Shown here piece by piece: positions 31,743 to 41,065 of a stretch of 49,509 nucleotides of DNA. Positions within the stretch are counted from its first letter, which is position 1; every line of letters starts with the position of its first letter. Location: the NCBI GenBank assembly GCA_029004215.1, contig JAQULH010000006.1, positions 1-49,509 of the forward strand, in the 5' to 3' direction. The DNA comes from Patescibacteria group bacterium (GTDB taxonomy: Bacteria; Patescibacteriota; Patescibacteriia; 2-12-FULL-60-25). A program made the translations under genes and the position numbers. The notes under the pieces are model-generated. The model had not been told where the DNA came from. It saw only the letters and a list, made by a program, of their open reading frames with translations, and searched no databases.

Positions 31743-34184
31743 ATGACAACTGACACAAAATGGTCAGTGCGTGCCGGGATCGTGAAGTCCGCTTTGGGCT
31801 TAATAGTCGGCGTATGCGCGGCTTTTATTTTTTTGGCCTGGCAAATCCACCCAGCCATGGCTGCTACTTGCACCTTTTCCAGGACTGTCAGCGATGACTG
31901 GAATACTGCCACTAATTGGGATTGCGGCGGCGGTTATGGCACTGGCCGCGTGCCTTTGGCCACTGACGATGCCACGATTGATGCAACAAGCACAGTCGTT
32001 TCCGCAACGTCTTATGCCAAAACCGTTACGATAGTGAATGGAGGCAGCTTGTCCTTAGGGGCAAATACACTGCATGTGAACGGCGATTGGGTACATGCGA
32101 ATTTTGATGGCACCTTTGATCCAGGTACGAGTACGGTGATTTTTGAAGGCACTGCCGATCAGGCAATAAGTGAAGAAAATATGAATTTTTACAACGTGAC
32201 TATAAATAAGCCCTCCGGAATTGCAACTATCAACCGGGCAGGCATGGATGGAGCCTTATATGTCTCAAGCAATAGCCATCTTACAATTACCGGTCGTATC
32301 GATGCCCAGACTACAGCATTGGTTGATTTGGGAAGCGTCGTGACATCGACGGGAAACGTCCAGCTATGGGGGGAAGTGACCAATAGAGGCAGCCTAATGG
32401 TACCGCCGGACGCAGATCCAAGCGCTGGTTTTACCTTCAATGCCTCAACTACAAATACAGGCTTAATAAATGCGGGCAGCGGCGCTTTGCACTTTTTAGA
32501 CTTATTTCATAACTACGGAACCCTGAACGGCGGATTGGGCGTGGTTGAATTTAAAAAGCTAGTTAGCCCGAGCGGAACTTTCATCCCAGGAACATCTGAG
32601 GTGCAATTTACAGGCACAGTATCCCAGGATCTACCTTATGATTTGTTTTATAAGCTGACCATAAAACAAAGTAGCGGGACTATAACAATGGTAAGAAATG
32701 CGACCACGACCAACAATTTTTCATTGAGTGGTAGCGGCGGAGGACCAGTTGGAGTAGCTGGAGTTTTGCGATCAAAGACGGTTAGAATAGCCATTGATGG
32801 CGGCCCCGGCGGTAGTACTCAAGTTTTTAGCGTGGGGGCGCACTCTCTGGCAGTTGTAGGCACTGTAACGATCAGTGCCGGCACGCTCAACCTTGGTACA
32901 GGCAGGATGTTTGTGGGTGGTAATTGGTTACGCGATACCGGAAGTTTTTCTGGGCAAAGCGGCTTGGTGAGATTTAACAAAGCCGGCGACCAGGTTATTG
33001 CTGAAAACGGCCCTTTTGGAAACCTTGAGATTTATAATACAGGTGGAACAGCTACTTTGTTTGCAAGTACCTCTTCGACCGGTGATTTTGTAGTCGCCCC
33101 TAATAGCGCCTTTGCCCTGAACGGGGTTGGGCCGACGGGGAGTACTTATACTGCCTTTGGTCCCAATTACACCAATCATGGTTTAGTCACATTGGGAGAA
33201 GGCGGCAAAATCATCCACGCCTTTGACTCGGTACAAGTTACTGATAGCTCCGGTACTCCGGTCACCTCAATCACTTCTCCTGGATCTTTCTACTTCACGG
33301 TGGTTGATAAGGACTGGAACTTGAACGGCGCAGTAGTTGAAACGGCCTCTGTATCAGTAGTAGCCAACGCAGCCGCCGGTTCTGACAGCGAAACCCTAAC
33401 TCTAACCGAAACTAGTGCTGATTCCGGTATCTTTAGGAATGCTACGGCCTTAGCGGTAATAAGAGATAGAGTGACTACCGGTGATCATATCTTAGAAATT
33501 GCCGACGCTGGCATTGGAACCGGTACTTACACTGATACCCAAGATACTGCAGATACAGGAAGTGGATCCGTGAACTTGCTTGTCCCGACAGCGGTCACTC
33601 GTAACGGAGGCGGAGGCGGAGGATATTATTCTTTGCCCGTAACCACCAACTACCAATCCGGCACAAATGACCCTGACAGGGATCAAAACCTTTTGAACCT
33701 GATTCAGATCAATGTTAAGCCCAATGACCTGGTTAAGTTGCAGGATGATGGCAACCTAAACACCCAAGAAGATTCAGCCGTCTATTACATCGGGGCAGAT
33801 GGCAAGCGTCATGCCTTCCCCAACTCAGGCATCTACTTCTCTTGGTATAAAGATTTCTCAAATGTTCAAATCATCAGCCTTGATAAGCTAGCTTCCATTC
33901 CTCTCGGCAAGAATGTCCGTTACAAGCCCGGTTCTGTGATGCTCAAGTTCACGACTGATCCCAAAACCTACCTCGTGACTAGCGGCGGCATAATGCGCTG
34001 GATTAAGACAGAAGCTATCGCCAAAACTTTGTATGGTGCTGATTGGAATAAGTTCATAGTTGACCTGAACGACACTCAGTTCGCCAGCTATACCATCGGC
34101 GAGCCCATCAATGCAGCCACAGACGTTGACCTGGCTGCCATCAAGGCTTCGGTTCTGACCATAAGTGATGATCTGCATCTGTAA
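31743..34184 (+). CDS. Large secreted beta-rich surface protein with Patescibacteria-type C-terminal module
   Basis: An 813-residue exported protein. The signal or anchor segment ALGLIVGVCAAFIFLAWQI ends before PAMAA (cleavage near 40). Residues 45-600 are Gly/Thr/Ser-rich strands with recurring phrases (GGSLSLGANTLHVNGDWVH, TVIFEGTADQAISE, VQFTGTVSQDLPYDLFYKLT) typical of parallel beta-helix or adhesin modules. A Gly-rich linker (NGGGGGGYYS) leads to the C-terminal module (about 680-800): YYIGADGKRHAFPN, SWYKDFSNV, NVRYKPG, SGGIMRWIKTE, ALYG-like TLYGADWN. This module is one I associate with Patescibacteria surface proteins. Function unknown, likely surface structure. Confidence 0.82.
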   Translation: MTTDTKWSVRAGIVKSALGLIVGVCAAFIFLAWQIHPAMAATCTFSRTVSDDWNTATNWDCGGGYGTGRVPLATDDATIDATSTVVSATSYAKTVTIVNGGSLSLGANTLHVNGDWVHANFDGTFDPGTSTVIFEGTADQAISEENMNFYNVTINKPSGIATINRAGMDGALYVSSNSHLTITGRIDAQTTALVDLGSVVTSTGNVQLWGEVTNRGSLMVPPDADPSAGFTFNASTTNTGLINAGSGALHFLDLFHNYGTLNGGLGVVEFKKLVSPSGTFIPGTSEVQFTGTVSQDLPYDLFYKLTIKQSSGTITMVRNATTTNNFSLSGSGGGPVGVAGVLRSKTVRIAIDGGPGGSTQVFSVGAHSLAVVGTVTISAGTLNLGTGRMFVGGNWLRDTGSFSGQSGLVRFNKAGDQVIAENGPFGNLEIYNTGGTATLFASTSSTGDFVVAPNSAFALNGVGPTGSTYTAFGPNYTNHGLVTLGEGGKIIHAFDSVQVTDSSGTPVTSITSPGSFYFTVVDKDWNLNGAVVETASVSVVANAAAGSDSETLTLTETSADSGIFRNATALAVIRDRVTTGDHILEIADAGIGTGTYTDTQDTADTGSGSVNLLVPTAVTRNGGGGGGYYSLPVTTNYQSGTNDPDRDQNLLNLIQINVKPNDLVKLQDDGNLNTQEDSAVYYIGADGKRHAFPNSGIYFSWYKDFSNVQIISLDKLASIPLGKNVRYKPGSVMLKFTTDPKTYLVTSGGIMRWIKTEAIAKTLYGADWNKFIVDLNDTQFASYTIGEPINAATDVDLAAIKASVLTISDDLHL

Positions 34185-34206
34185 AAACTAAAAGTCTAAA
34201 CGTCAA

Positions 34207-34229
34207 AAGTCCCCTACTCGGGGATTTTT
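34207..34229 (+). terminator. Terminator of the surface protein
   Basis: TCCCC/GGGGA around a five-base loop, then TTTTTG. Confidence 0.65.
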
Positions 34230-34247
34230 GATGTGCATCCTATCCGT

Positions 34248-35597
34248 TCAGTACATCGCCAACTGCCCTTCTTCGTCCAAATATTCGACTTCCGGAGGCT
34301 GGTTCAAAACTTCATTAAAATAATAAGCCAGATGGTCATTAGGTTTGAGCTGCCATGAGGTTATGGGCTTGATGAGGCTTAAGCCTTCCAAAGTCCGACA
34401 TCGGCTTAAAGCTACGTAGATTTGACCGGCCGCAAAAGCTCCCCGGCCCAAATCCAAAGTCACCTTATCAAAAGTCTTGCCTTGGCTTTTATGGATAGTG
34501 ACTGCCCAAGCTAGACGTAACGGAATTTGTTTGAAACTGCCGATTGGCTCCTGTTCCAAATTGCCTGTTTTGCGATTGAACTTAGTGCGATGGATATTCC
34601 AGGTATATTGCTCAATAACTGTCGGCTCGCGGGCGTCATCCAGTTGAACCATTACATTTTGCTCCCCCTCAGTATCATTGATGGCAATCACCCAACCCAA
34701 ACTGCCGTTCACAAATCTATCTTTTGAGTCATTGGCCACGCACATGACACGAGCGCCGACTTTAAGGACCAAAGCAGGGTCAGTCGCCATGTCTTTTTCT
34801 TTAAATTTGCCTTCAACCACTCCTTCAATGATGTGCCTCGGCGTACCGAGTTTTGCCAATTTAGTTTGGTTGATGGCATCGGCCGCTTCATTGGTGGGTG
34901 TCAGCACAATCGAGTCCTCGGGAGGCGGAGTTTGGATGATACGTTGGTTGATCTTGGCAAGCTGCTCACAATTTGTCTCGCGATTCCGGATAGCATTTAA
35001 AAGTTGGATGAAATCCTGGTCTTTTTGGCGATAAATTTTGACCAACTCCGTAAAATCAATTTGTCCGGCGGCGTGAAGACGGCGATAAGCAGTCGATGAG
35101 AAAAAATATGGCGTCTTGTATTTTTGCGAGAATTCATTTTGGTCAGAAGTCGTGACCACGGGCGGAAGTTGGTACAAATCGCCGATGCCAATGACGCGCA
35201 CGCCGCCGAACGGACGCTTGTCATGGCGTATAATTTGCAAAAAAATATCCATGGCATCCAAAAGGTCTGCCCTGACCATGGACAGCTCATCAATAATCAA
35301 GACTTGTATCTGGCGATAGATTTCCGGCTTTTTACGGTTCTCGGCTTCCATGCGCGCCACTTGTGCATCAACCGAAGGCGGAATTTTAAAGAAACGATGG
35401 ATCGTTTCACCCTGGACGTTCAACGCCGCCACGCCAGTTGGCGCGAGAACCGGAGCTTTAAGCTTGCCCTGCTCGACAAAATGACGAAGCAGCGTGCTTT
35501 TGCCTGTCCCAGCGCGGCCTGTAATAAAAACAAAAGCCTTGCCGTTTTCCATCTTTTGCAAAGCTTCTTCAAATTCCGGCGTTCTCTCCAACTTCAT
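34248..35597 (-). CDS. PIF1-family DNA helicase
   Basis: A 449-residue SF1B 5'-3' helicase that unwinds structured DNA. Walker A is GRAGTGKS (about 27-34), then APTGVAALNVQGETIHRFF (motif Ia), Walker B IIDELSM, GDLYQLPPV (motif III), and the C-terminal WAVTIHKSQGKTFDKV (motifs V) and YVALSRCRTLEGL (motif VI). All PIF1 signature blocks are present and no extra domain is attached. PIF1-like helicases are common in reduced Patescibacteria genomes that lack RecBCD. Convergent with the surface protein and divergent from the PLP enzyme. Confidence 0.93.
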   Translation of the reverse strand: MKLERTPEFEEALQKMENGKAFVFITGRAGTGKSTLLRHFVEQGKLKAPVLAPTGVAALNVQGETIHRFFKIPPSVDAQVARMEAENRKKPEIYRQIQVLIIDELSMVRADLLDAMDIFLQIIRHDKRPFGGVRVIGIGDLYQLPPVVTTSDQNEFSQKYKTPYFFSSTAYRRLHAAGQIDFTELVKIYRQKDQDFIQLLNAIRNRETNCEQLAKINQRIIQTPPPEDSIVLTPTNEAADAINQTKLAKLGTPRHIIEGVVEGKFKEKDMATDPALVLKVGARVMCVANDSKDRFVNGSLGWVIAINDTEGEQNVMVQLDDAREPTVIEQYTWNIHRTKFNRKTGNLEQEPIGSFKQIPLRLAWAVTIHKSQGKTFDKVTLDLGRGAFAAGQIYVALSRCRTLEGLSLIKPITSWQLKPNDHLAYYFNEVLNQPPEVEYLDEEGQLAMY

Positions 35598-35731
35598 TAT
35601 GGTCTATTGTGTTGGCAGGGAGGGTTGGTGTCAATGTATTGACGAAGAAGGCAAAAAATGATAAAGAATTGGCGTCATCCCGACCCCTACGGCAGGGAAA
35701 GCCGCTGACCTTTTCATGCGAGGCATGTCCC

Positions 35732-36679
35732 ATGGAACACACCATCTCACGTCCTGCGGAGTGGCGGGACATTGATGCGCTGATCGGCAACACCCCGCTC
35801 ATCAATATCTCTTACATACTCGGCCTTCCGGGGCCTCTCTACGCCAAGTGCGAGTTCAAGAACCCGACGGGCAGCCATAAGGTCCGGCCTTATGCTGCCA
35901 TGCTCAAGGCAGCGGAGAAATCCGGAAAACTCCGCCCTGACTCGGAAGTTGTAGACTACACGACAGGCAACGGCGCAGCTGCCATGGCTTGGCTCTGCTC
36001 CCTCCGGGGATACCGTTGCACGGCTGTGATGCCTGACGGCTTGCCCGAAGCGCGCTATGAACAAACGCGGAGTTACGGCGCGTCGGTCATCAAAGCTGAC
36101 GGGCCAGGAACCAATGTAGCCGCTGCTCGCGCTCGCGCCGAAGCGTATGTCACCGAGAATCCGAGCGGACGTATCCTCCTCAATCAATCCGACAACCCTG
36201 AGAACGCGATTGCGTTCGAGCAGCTCGGACTTGAGATATATGAGCAGCTCAAAGGGAAATGGCCGCCGCTCGCTACGTTCATTTGCGGATTTGGCACAGG
36301 CGGTGCGCTCACCGGGACGTGCCGAACACTTCGTAACGATTTCTCGACAATTCGGACGGTTGGCGTCGAAGTCGATCGCTCAGCCGTACTGTGGGCGTCA
36401 CGCGAAGGTCGGCCGGCGTCACCCGAATTCCACAACATCATCGGCTTCAGTCCGGGAGCGATCGCACCGATTATGGACGTATCCTTCGTCAACGAGTCTG
36501 CTCTCGTGAACGAGGAAGAAGCTGCGATCTGGACACGGATCATCCGGGAACGCACCGGCTACTGGGTCGGAACGAGTTCCGGAGCCAGTGTGGCTGTCGC
36601 CGCTCGTCTGCTCAAGAAACGTCCCAATACCGCACCCTGCCTCACCTTCCTCTGGGATGTTGGCTGGAAATACGTCTGA
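35732..36679 (+). CDS. PLP-dependent cysteine-synthase-like enzyme
   Basis: A 315-residue fold-type II PLP enzyme of the CysK/cystathionine beta-synthase group. The ATG at 35732 is chosen because the family begins shortly before LIGNTPL; the frame runs further upstream over a REP-like sequence. The PLP lysine lies in NPTGSHKVRP, the Asn-loop equivalent in TTGNGAAAMAW, and the phosphate loop is GFGTGGALTG. The family normally reads S-x-K-D-R-x-A after the lysine; here it is K-V-R-P-Y. The C-terminal serine loop GTSSGAS is present. Substrate (O-acetylserine or another beta-substituted amino acid) is unknown. GC-rich. Confidence 0.85.
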   Translation: MEHTISRPAEWRDIDALIGNTPLINISYILGLPGPLYAKCEFKNPTGSHKVRPYAAMLKAAEKSGKLRPDSEVVDYTTGNGAAAMAWLCSLRGYRCTAVMPDGLPEARYEQTRSYGASVIKADGPGTNVAAARARAEAYVTENPSGRILLNQSDNPENAIAFEQLGLEIYEQLKGKWPPLATFICGFGTGGALTGTCRTLRNDFSTIRTVGVEVDRSAVLWASREGRPASPEFHNIIGFSPGAIAPIMDVSFVNESALVNEEEAAIWTRIIRERTGYWVGTSSGASVAVAARLLKKRPNTAPCLTFLWDVGWKYV

Positions 36680-36693
36680 CCGCACCAAACCAA

Positions 36694-36738
36694 GAAACCG
36701 CCCTGCGGATTCCGGTCTATGGCTGCGGTTTTTTTATT
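36694..36738 (+). terminator. Terminator of the PLP enzyme gene
   Basis: AAACCGC...GCGGTTT with an inner GGATTCCGG arm, then TTTTTATTT. Confidence 0.7.
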
Positions 36739-36752
36739 TCTTCATAAAATGC

Positions 36753-36771
36753 TATAATAATTAGTAATAAT
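36753..36771 (+). promoter_or_regulatory. -10 box of the next gene
   Basis: Perfect TATAAT 13 bp before the ATG at 36772, no ribosome site. Confidence 0.55.
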
Positions 36772-39003
36772 ATGAAAAATCGGAAGCCCCCATTCAAAAA
36801 TTTCAAATATATTTTTGGGATTTCAGCGATTATTCTTTGCGCTTTGATTGTCTGGGTGGCCGTTCAAGTCAAAGCTTCTCCGGATGGCACTGACACTTTG
36901 ACTTTCGTTAAGCATTATCGAATTGAGGACTGGTCATCAGCCAGGGGTATTTCGCAAACCAAGGACGGCGGCTATATTTTTACCGGTGAAAGCCTCACTG
37001 ACAAACTGGGAGTGCTTTCCGATGAAGATGCTTTTATCACTAAAGTCGATGCCAAGGGCAATGTGCAATGGACCAAGCTTTTTCAGACATCCCATTCAGT
37101 CAGCATTGATAAAAGTTACGCCGGAGCCGCCAAAAAGGGTCAAGAATTTGGCCGGGATGTGATTGAACTTGAAGATGGCAGTTTCTTGATGGCCAGCCAA
37201 GGAGCGGGATTTGTTGACAAAAACTATTTGAAACAAAAAGAGAGGTGGGATGATATCTTTCTGACTAAGTTCGACAAGCAAGGCAACCAACTCTGGACTA
37301 AAATGATCGGCGATTATTCCACTGACCGCGTCTATAAAGTTTACGCCACAAAAGATAGTGGTTTTATATTTTCCGGTTACTTTACCCAAACGGGTTATGG
37401 CACTAAAACCGCCCCAATTTATTTTGTGCTGGCTAAATTTGATAAAGACGGGAAGAACAAATGGTCGCAGAAGATGGAAATGAACAATGTTGACGTTGAA
37501 CCATTGGCAGATGGTAGTTTTATCGCTTTAGGTAGCGTCAAAACTGAAGGTAGAGAAAGTGGCCCAACTGAAAAGTTTGAGGATTCGGCCATACCGATCG
37601 TCATTAAATTCAGTTCTAATCTTGGGATTGAGTGGGCAAAAAGCCTGGAGATAGTCCCTCTGGAAGAATCCATCTACACAACCGGGGAAGACGGCCATAC
37701 CAAAATGCATTACAGGACAAAGCGAAGTGCGGCTGGAAAATTTTACGCCATTCGGCAAACGTCTGACGGCTATATGGCCTTAGGTTTTCTTTCTCCGCTT
37801 TTATCTGCCGGTTCCATCTGGTCGACTCCGGCCGGGAAATATTCATTGGCGGCCGTCAAAATCAATAATTCCGGCGAGCTGCAGTGGGCCAAGGCAATAA
37901 AATTAGGCCTGCAATTTGGTGATAACATAAACGAAGCGAAAATAATCAAGACCAAAGATAACGGTTTTGTTTTTAAAGTGGATTATCTCCCACCTCCCAG
38001 AAGCGACCACGAAAATAAGGCGGCGGCTATAGACGAAGAATTAAAATACTTTGACGATTTGTGCGCAAGCAAACATCGAGAAAAAGACTGCGACAACGGT
38101 AAAATAACCGATGACCCGGCCTTGCTTTTGGCCTGGGAAAATTATGTTAAAACTGCAAAGACTTTTGATAATCGCTTGAATAACGGCCTCCTGCTTGTAA
38201 AAACAGACGCTGATTTTAACCCGCAATGGTCAAAAAAGATCAGCCTGGAGGATTATGTTTATGGTTACGGGGTAGCGCCAACTTCAGATAACGGCTTGAT
38301 GATTGCCGGCAGTTACAACACATCAATTCTAAATTATACTTACAGCATGGGACAAGGCTATTTCCAAGACGCCTTGCTGATTAAATTAGATGCCAATGGC
38401 AACGCAGCCAATAACCAAGGCATGATTTCAGACTTTACCGACCTATCCGTCAAAGATGAAGGCCCATTCCTTGCCCTGAGAAATTTTACGCCAGTAATAA
38501 AGAGTTTATCTTTAAAAATCGATAAGAAAGTTCAACCAAAAACGCCGGCTTATAAAACGAAAGTTATCAATATTTACGCCGCGGCTCTCACCCAAGTGGT
38601 GCCAATCACCTCTTCTTTGCCAAGAATTTCCCCTCCCCAGATCCCGCCTAAAACAAAAACCTGGGCGGAAATAAATTATGAGAACGCACCGGAGACTGTA
38701 GAGATAAATCCGATGTACAAATCCGCTGCTCAAATTCATCAAGAGCTCTTACCCATCCTTAATCAAGTATTCGCCAACGAAGTAAAATTAAATAAAGATG
38801 TTTCCGGAGGTTTGGAGTATCTTTTTGGACGGTTGATGACCGAGAGTGATAAAACAGCGGTGCAGCACTACCTTGAAGGGCTGGGCTATAAGACATATCT
38901 ATCCGAAGGTGAAGAATTGGTGATGATGAAAATTGGTCGGACGCTCACCCTGACTTTTTCTTTCAGAGATAAAACTAAAGGGACTTTATTTGTGACTTAC
39001 TAA
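36772..39003 (+). CDS. Secreted repeat protein (delta-60/PQQ-like propeller) with unknown C-terminal domain
   Basis: A 743-residue exported protein. The N-terminal segment FGISAIILCALIVWVAVQV is a signal or anchor. Residues 40-560 repeat the pattern K-D-G-G-Y-I-F-T-G ... F-I-T-K-V-D-A-K-G-N-V-Q-W-T-K (for example 60-100, 160-200, 355-400, 500-545), typical of propellers built from delta-60-like repeats. After a Pro-rich linker the C-terminal 110 residues (QIHQELLPILNQVFANEV) look helical and may be a separate binding domain. No catalytic motif. A strong hairpin follows the stop by 25 bp. Confidence 0.75.
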   Translation: MKNRKPPFKNFKYIFGISAIILCALIVWVAVQVKASPDGTDTLTFVKHYRIEDWSSARGISQTKDGGYIFTGESLTDKLGVLSDEDAFITKVDAKGNVQWTKLFQTSHSVSIDKSYAGAAKKGQEFGRDVIELEDGSFLMASQGAGFVDKNYLKQKERWDDIFLTKFDKQGNQLWTKMIGDYSTDRVYKVYATKDSGFIFSGYFTQTGYGTKTAPIYFVLAKFDKDGKNKWSQKMEMNNVDVEPLADGSFIALGSVKTEGRESGPTEKFEDSAIPIVIKFSSNLGIEWAKSLEIVPLEESIYTTGEDGHTKMHYRTKRSAAGKFYAIRQTSDGYMALGFLSPLLSAGSIWSTPAGKYSLAAVKINNSGELQWAKAIKLGLQFGDNINEAKIIKTKDNGFVFKVDYLPPPRSDHENKAAAIDEELKYFDDLCASKHREKDCDNGKITDDPALLLAWENYVKTAKTFDNRLNNGLLLVKTDADFNPQWSKKISLEDYVYGYGVAPTSDNGLMIAGSYNTSILNYTYSMGQGYFQDALLIKLDANGNAANNQGMISDFTDLSVKDEGPFLALRNFTPVIKSLSLKIDKKVQPKTPAYKTKVINIYAAALTQVVPITSSLPRISPPQIPPKTKTWAEINYENAPETVEINPMYKSAAQIHQELLPILNQVFANEVKLNKDVSGGLEYLFGRLMTESDKTAVQHYLEGLGYKTYLSEGEELVMMKIGRTLTLTFSFRDKTKGTLFVTY

Positions 39004-39027
39004 TACATCCAAGGGGAGTCCGCTCGA

Positions 39028-39075
39028 AGTACCAAATACAAAATCCCGCTTGTGCGGGATATTTTGTATTTGGTA
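39028..39075 (+). terminator. Long hairpin terminator after the propeller protein
   Basis: TACCAAATACAAAAT and ATTTTGTATTTGGTA with CCCGC/GCGGG at the tip form a stem of about 20 bp. Its right arm runs into the att-like TTGGTAGCCC. Confidence 0.7.
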
Positions 39076-39079
39076 GCCC
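39070..39079. repeat. att-like core TTGGTAGCCC, left copy
   Basis: Identical to 49384-49393 at the tRNA-Glu 3' end and one base different from 42560-42569 at the end of the first recombinase. Each copy follows a hairpin. It could mark the left edge of the accessory island. Confidence 0.45.
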
Positions 39080-39480
39080 ATGTGGGTGCGCGGTGGAATG
39101 AGCTTGTTTCCGAGCTGGAACGCTGGCATGAATTTGGTAAATCGAGGGACATGGCTCAAACATTGGCGTAAACTTGGCGGAATTCGTCTCGATCTAGGAC
39201 TGCCATAAGGGATTGAAATAGTTTTATCCGTCTTAGAGAGGAGGGCTTGGGGATTGGTTAATGCCTATTCTTGGAATCATACGGACGCCGCGCGATTTTT
39301 TTGAGAGTACCAAAAACGGAACAGGTGATAAAAATTGCGTCGCTAGCTTTAGCCAAATCCTAGGTTTTTAACCTAGAAAACCTAGCCTTGTTTTAGCCAA
39401 ATTTTAGGTTCTTAGGTTTTCGTACGCGGTTCTCAACCTAGCGGAGTTTTGGGTTTTTGGGTTTTCGAATCACTCTGGAA
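39080..39480. other. Intergenic stretch with CCTAG/AACCTAG iterations
   Basis: About 400 bases without a believable ORF. From about 39350 there are repeated phrases (TTTAGCCAAAT twice; CCTAGGTTTTTAACCTAG; TTAGGTTCTTAGGTTTTCG; GGGTTTTTGGGTTTTCG). No promoter or RNA gene is recognised. Confidence 0.5.
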
Positions 39481-40713
39481 TTATGTGCCAACAGAAATCA
39501 TTTCTTGTAACTGAGGCAGAGTCTGTTGAATGTCACCCCTAACTAAAACGTCTTCATCTCCGAGATACGATGGTTGATTCAAATTAAGTGCAACAATTTT
39601 TCCATTTGGATTATGTTTCTTGTACCAAGCCAAAAAACCTCGATCATCGAAACTCAGCCCGGCAGTTATCACGACGTCGATGTCCTTTAGCCAGCTCTCT
39701 TGTACATTCTGCTTGAGCCATGGGCCAGTTACATGCGTCGCCTTGATTCCAGCTCTTTCCTGAAGTCGATCAACATTTTCAGTGAATACTTTTCCCTTCA
39801 TTCTTGTTGCGAGCGATGCCAAAGCTAGGTGAGCAGGCGTTGCAGGACTTTCAAATGCGGCCTTCGTAAATTTCTCCCAAGAGGCTATAACTTCATCCGG
39901 ATTAGTAGCTGCTCGTTTCAATAACCCATCAATCTCCGACGAAAAATCAATCTGCAATTCTTTTTCAAGCTCAGCCATGCTATGAACGCCACTTGCCATG
40001 GAAATGCCCGCCCCCGTGTAAAATAGGATTCTCTTAGATTTCAGAAACTCTGCAATTCGATCAACACCCATCTCCTTTGGTCTTGGCATTAACACTTCTT
40101 TTGCGTGTGTCCGTAACTCATCAGACGCTTCTTTCGAAAATGCGATCAAAATCTTTCGAGCAGACTCTCGGTCTTTCTTTTGAACCGCTGAGAAAAGCTG
40201 TTCGACAGATTGAGCAACTTCTGACTGATTTTTACCTGACTGTTTAGCTAATATTGCAATCGCAACTTCCTTATTCCCATCGTCTCCAAAAAATCTTTCA
40301 AGAACACCCTTTTCAAAATCCCTCTCTGGAAAAACACGGTATTCTTCATTTTGATTTTCGTCAGTCGCCCCTTCTTCATTTGGTTCCGCTTCTTTCTTGG
40401 ATGGGATGGTTCCGTGACTCAAAACGTAAGCCGTTCGCTCCTTACCGTCGACGATTCTTATTTCTGTTTTGAATTTCTGCTTCTCACTTTCACTAAGTCC
40501 ATCGGGGAGGGAATCGTAACATGCGATTTCTACAAAAGGACTACCGTCTTTGTGACCCAAATAATACCTTCGCGAGTCCGAAGAAAATGAAAAACTCAGT
40601 TCACCTTCTTGCTTCCGTTCTTCTTCAGGCGATACCAACTCAGGCTCTTGTAGCAAAGGGTTGGTTTTCTTCAGCTCGGTTTCAACAAAGTGGGATTCGC
40701 CAGTCATATTCAT
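39481..40713 (-). CDS. SIR2-domain protein with unknown N-terminal domain
   Basis: A 410-residue protein. The ATG at 40713 is chosen because TTGGAC/TATAAA (16-bp spacer) ends 7 bp before it, an arrangement seen at other leaderless genes here. Residues 1-220 are charged and unlike any domain I know. Residues 225-400 are sirtuin-like: GAGIS (234-238), TENVD (311-315), the catalytic-type His in KATHVTGPW (His327), GLSF and ALNL. The zinc-binding CxxC pairs of deacetylases are absent, as in SIR2 domains of defence systems that consume NAD. It is a cargo gene next to a recombinase, so phage defence is a reasonable inference. It could also be an ordinary deacylase. Confidence 0.8.
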   Translation of the reverse strand: MNMTGESHFVETELKKTNPLLQEPELVSPEEERKQEGELSFSFSSDSRRYYLGHKDGSPFVEIACYDSLPDGLSESEKQKFKTEIRIVDGKERTAYVLSHGTIPSKKEAEPNEEGATDENQNEEYRVFPERDFEKGVLERFFGDDGNKEVAIAILAKQSGKNQSEVAQSVEQLFSAVQKKDRESARKILIAFSKEASDELRTHAKEVLMPRPKEMGVDRIAEFLKSKRILFYTGAGISMASGVHSMAELEKELQIDFSSEIDGLLKRAATNPDEVIASWEKFTKAAFESPATPAHLALASLATRMKGKVFTENVDRLQERAGIKATHVTGPWLKQNVQESWLKDIDVVITAGLSFDDRGFLAWYKKHNPNGKIVALNLNQPSYLGDEDVLVRGDIQQTLPQLQEMISVGT

Positions 40714-40720
40714 GCAAAAG

Positions 40721-40748
40721 TTTATACTTCGAACCGTGGCATGTCCAA
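40721..40748 (-). promoter_or_regulatory. Promoter of the SIR2-domain gene
   Basis: Minus strand TTGGAC, 16 bp, TATAAA, then 7 bp to the ATG. Confidence 0.55.
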
Positions 40749-40867
40749 CGTAATTATTTGCAAAATACCTAGAAGTAAGCAAACAAATGGGCTTGTATGC
40801 AGCTCTCTTTTGTTAGGCGTGTGAATAACGCCAACTCGCCGCGCAAGCCATTCGATAGGCTTGTCGC

Positions 40868-41056
40868 ATGCTCACACTCGAGCAATGCCGTCGCATCGAT
40901 CCCGACCTCACCGATCTCCCCGACGAGGAGCTTTTGGCTTTGCGCGACAAGCTCTACGCCGTGGCAAACACGGCTTTGGACTCACTTGGCCGTCACGAAG
41001 CCTCAAATCCGGCTCACGCGCCCGCTCTGCTCCCCGAAGGTGGCAAAGTCGCTTAA
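40868..41056 (+). CDS. Small acidic ORF preceding recombinase 1
   Basis: 62 residues, MLTLEQCRRIDPDLTDLPDE then a helix ELLALRDKLYAVANTALDSL. It ends 9 bp before the recombinase start on the same strand. Proteins of this shape (L-T-x-E-x-C-R ... D-E-E-L) recur before serine recombinases in Patescibacteria, as far as I recall; a directionality factor or recombinase partner is possible. Confidence 0.65.
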   Translation: MLTLEQCRRIDPDLTDLPDEELLALRDKLYAVANTALDSLGRHEASNPAHAPALLPEGGKVA

Positions 41057-41065
41057 CTGATACGT

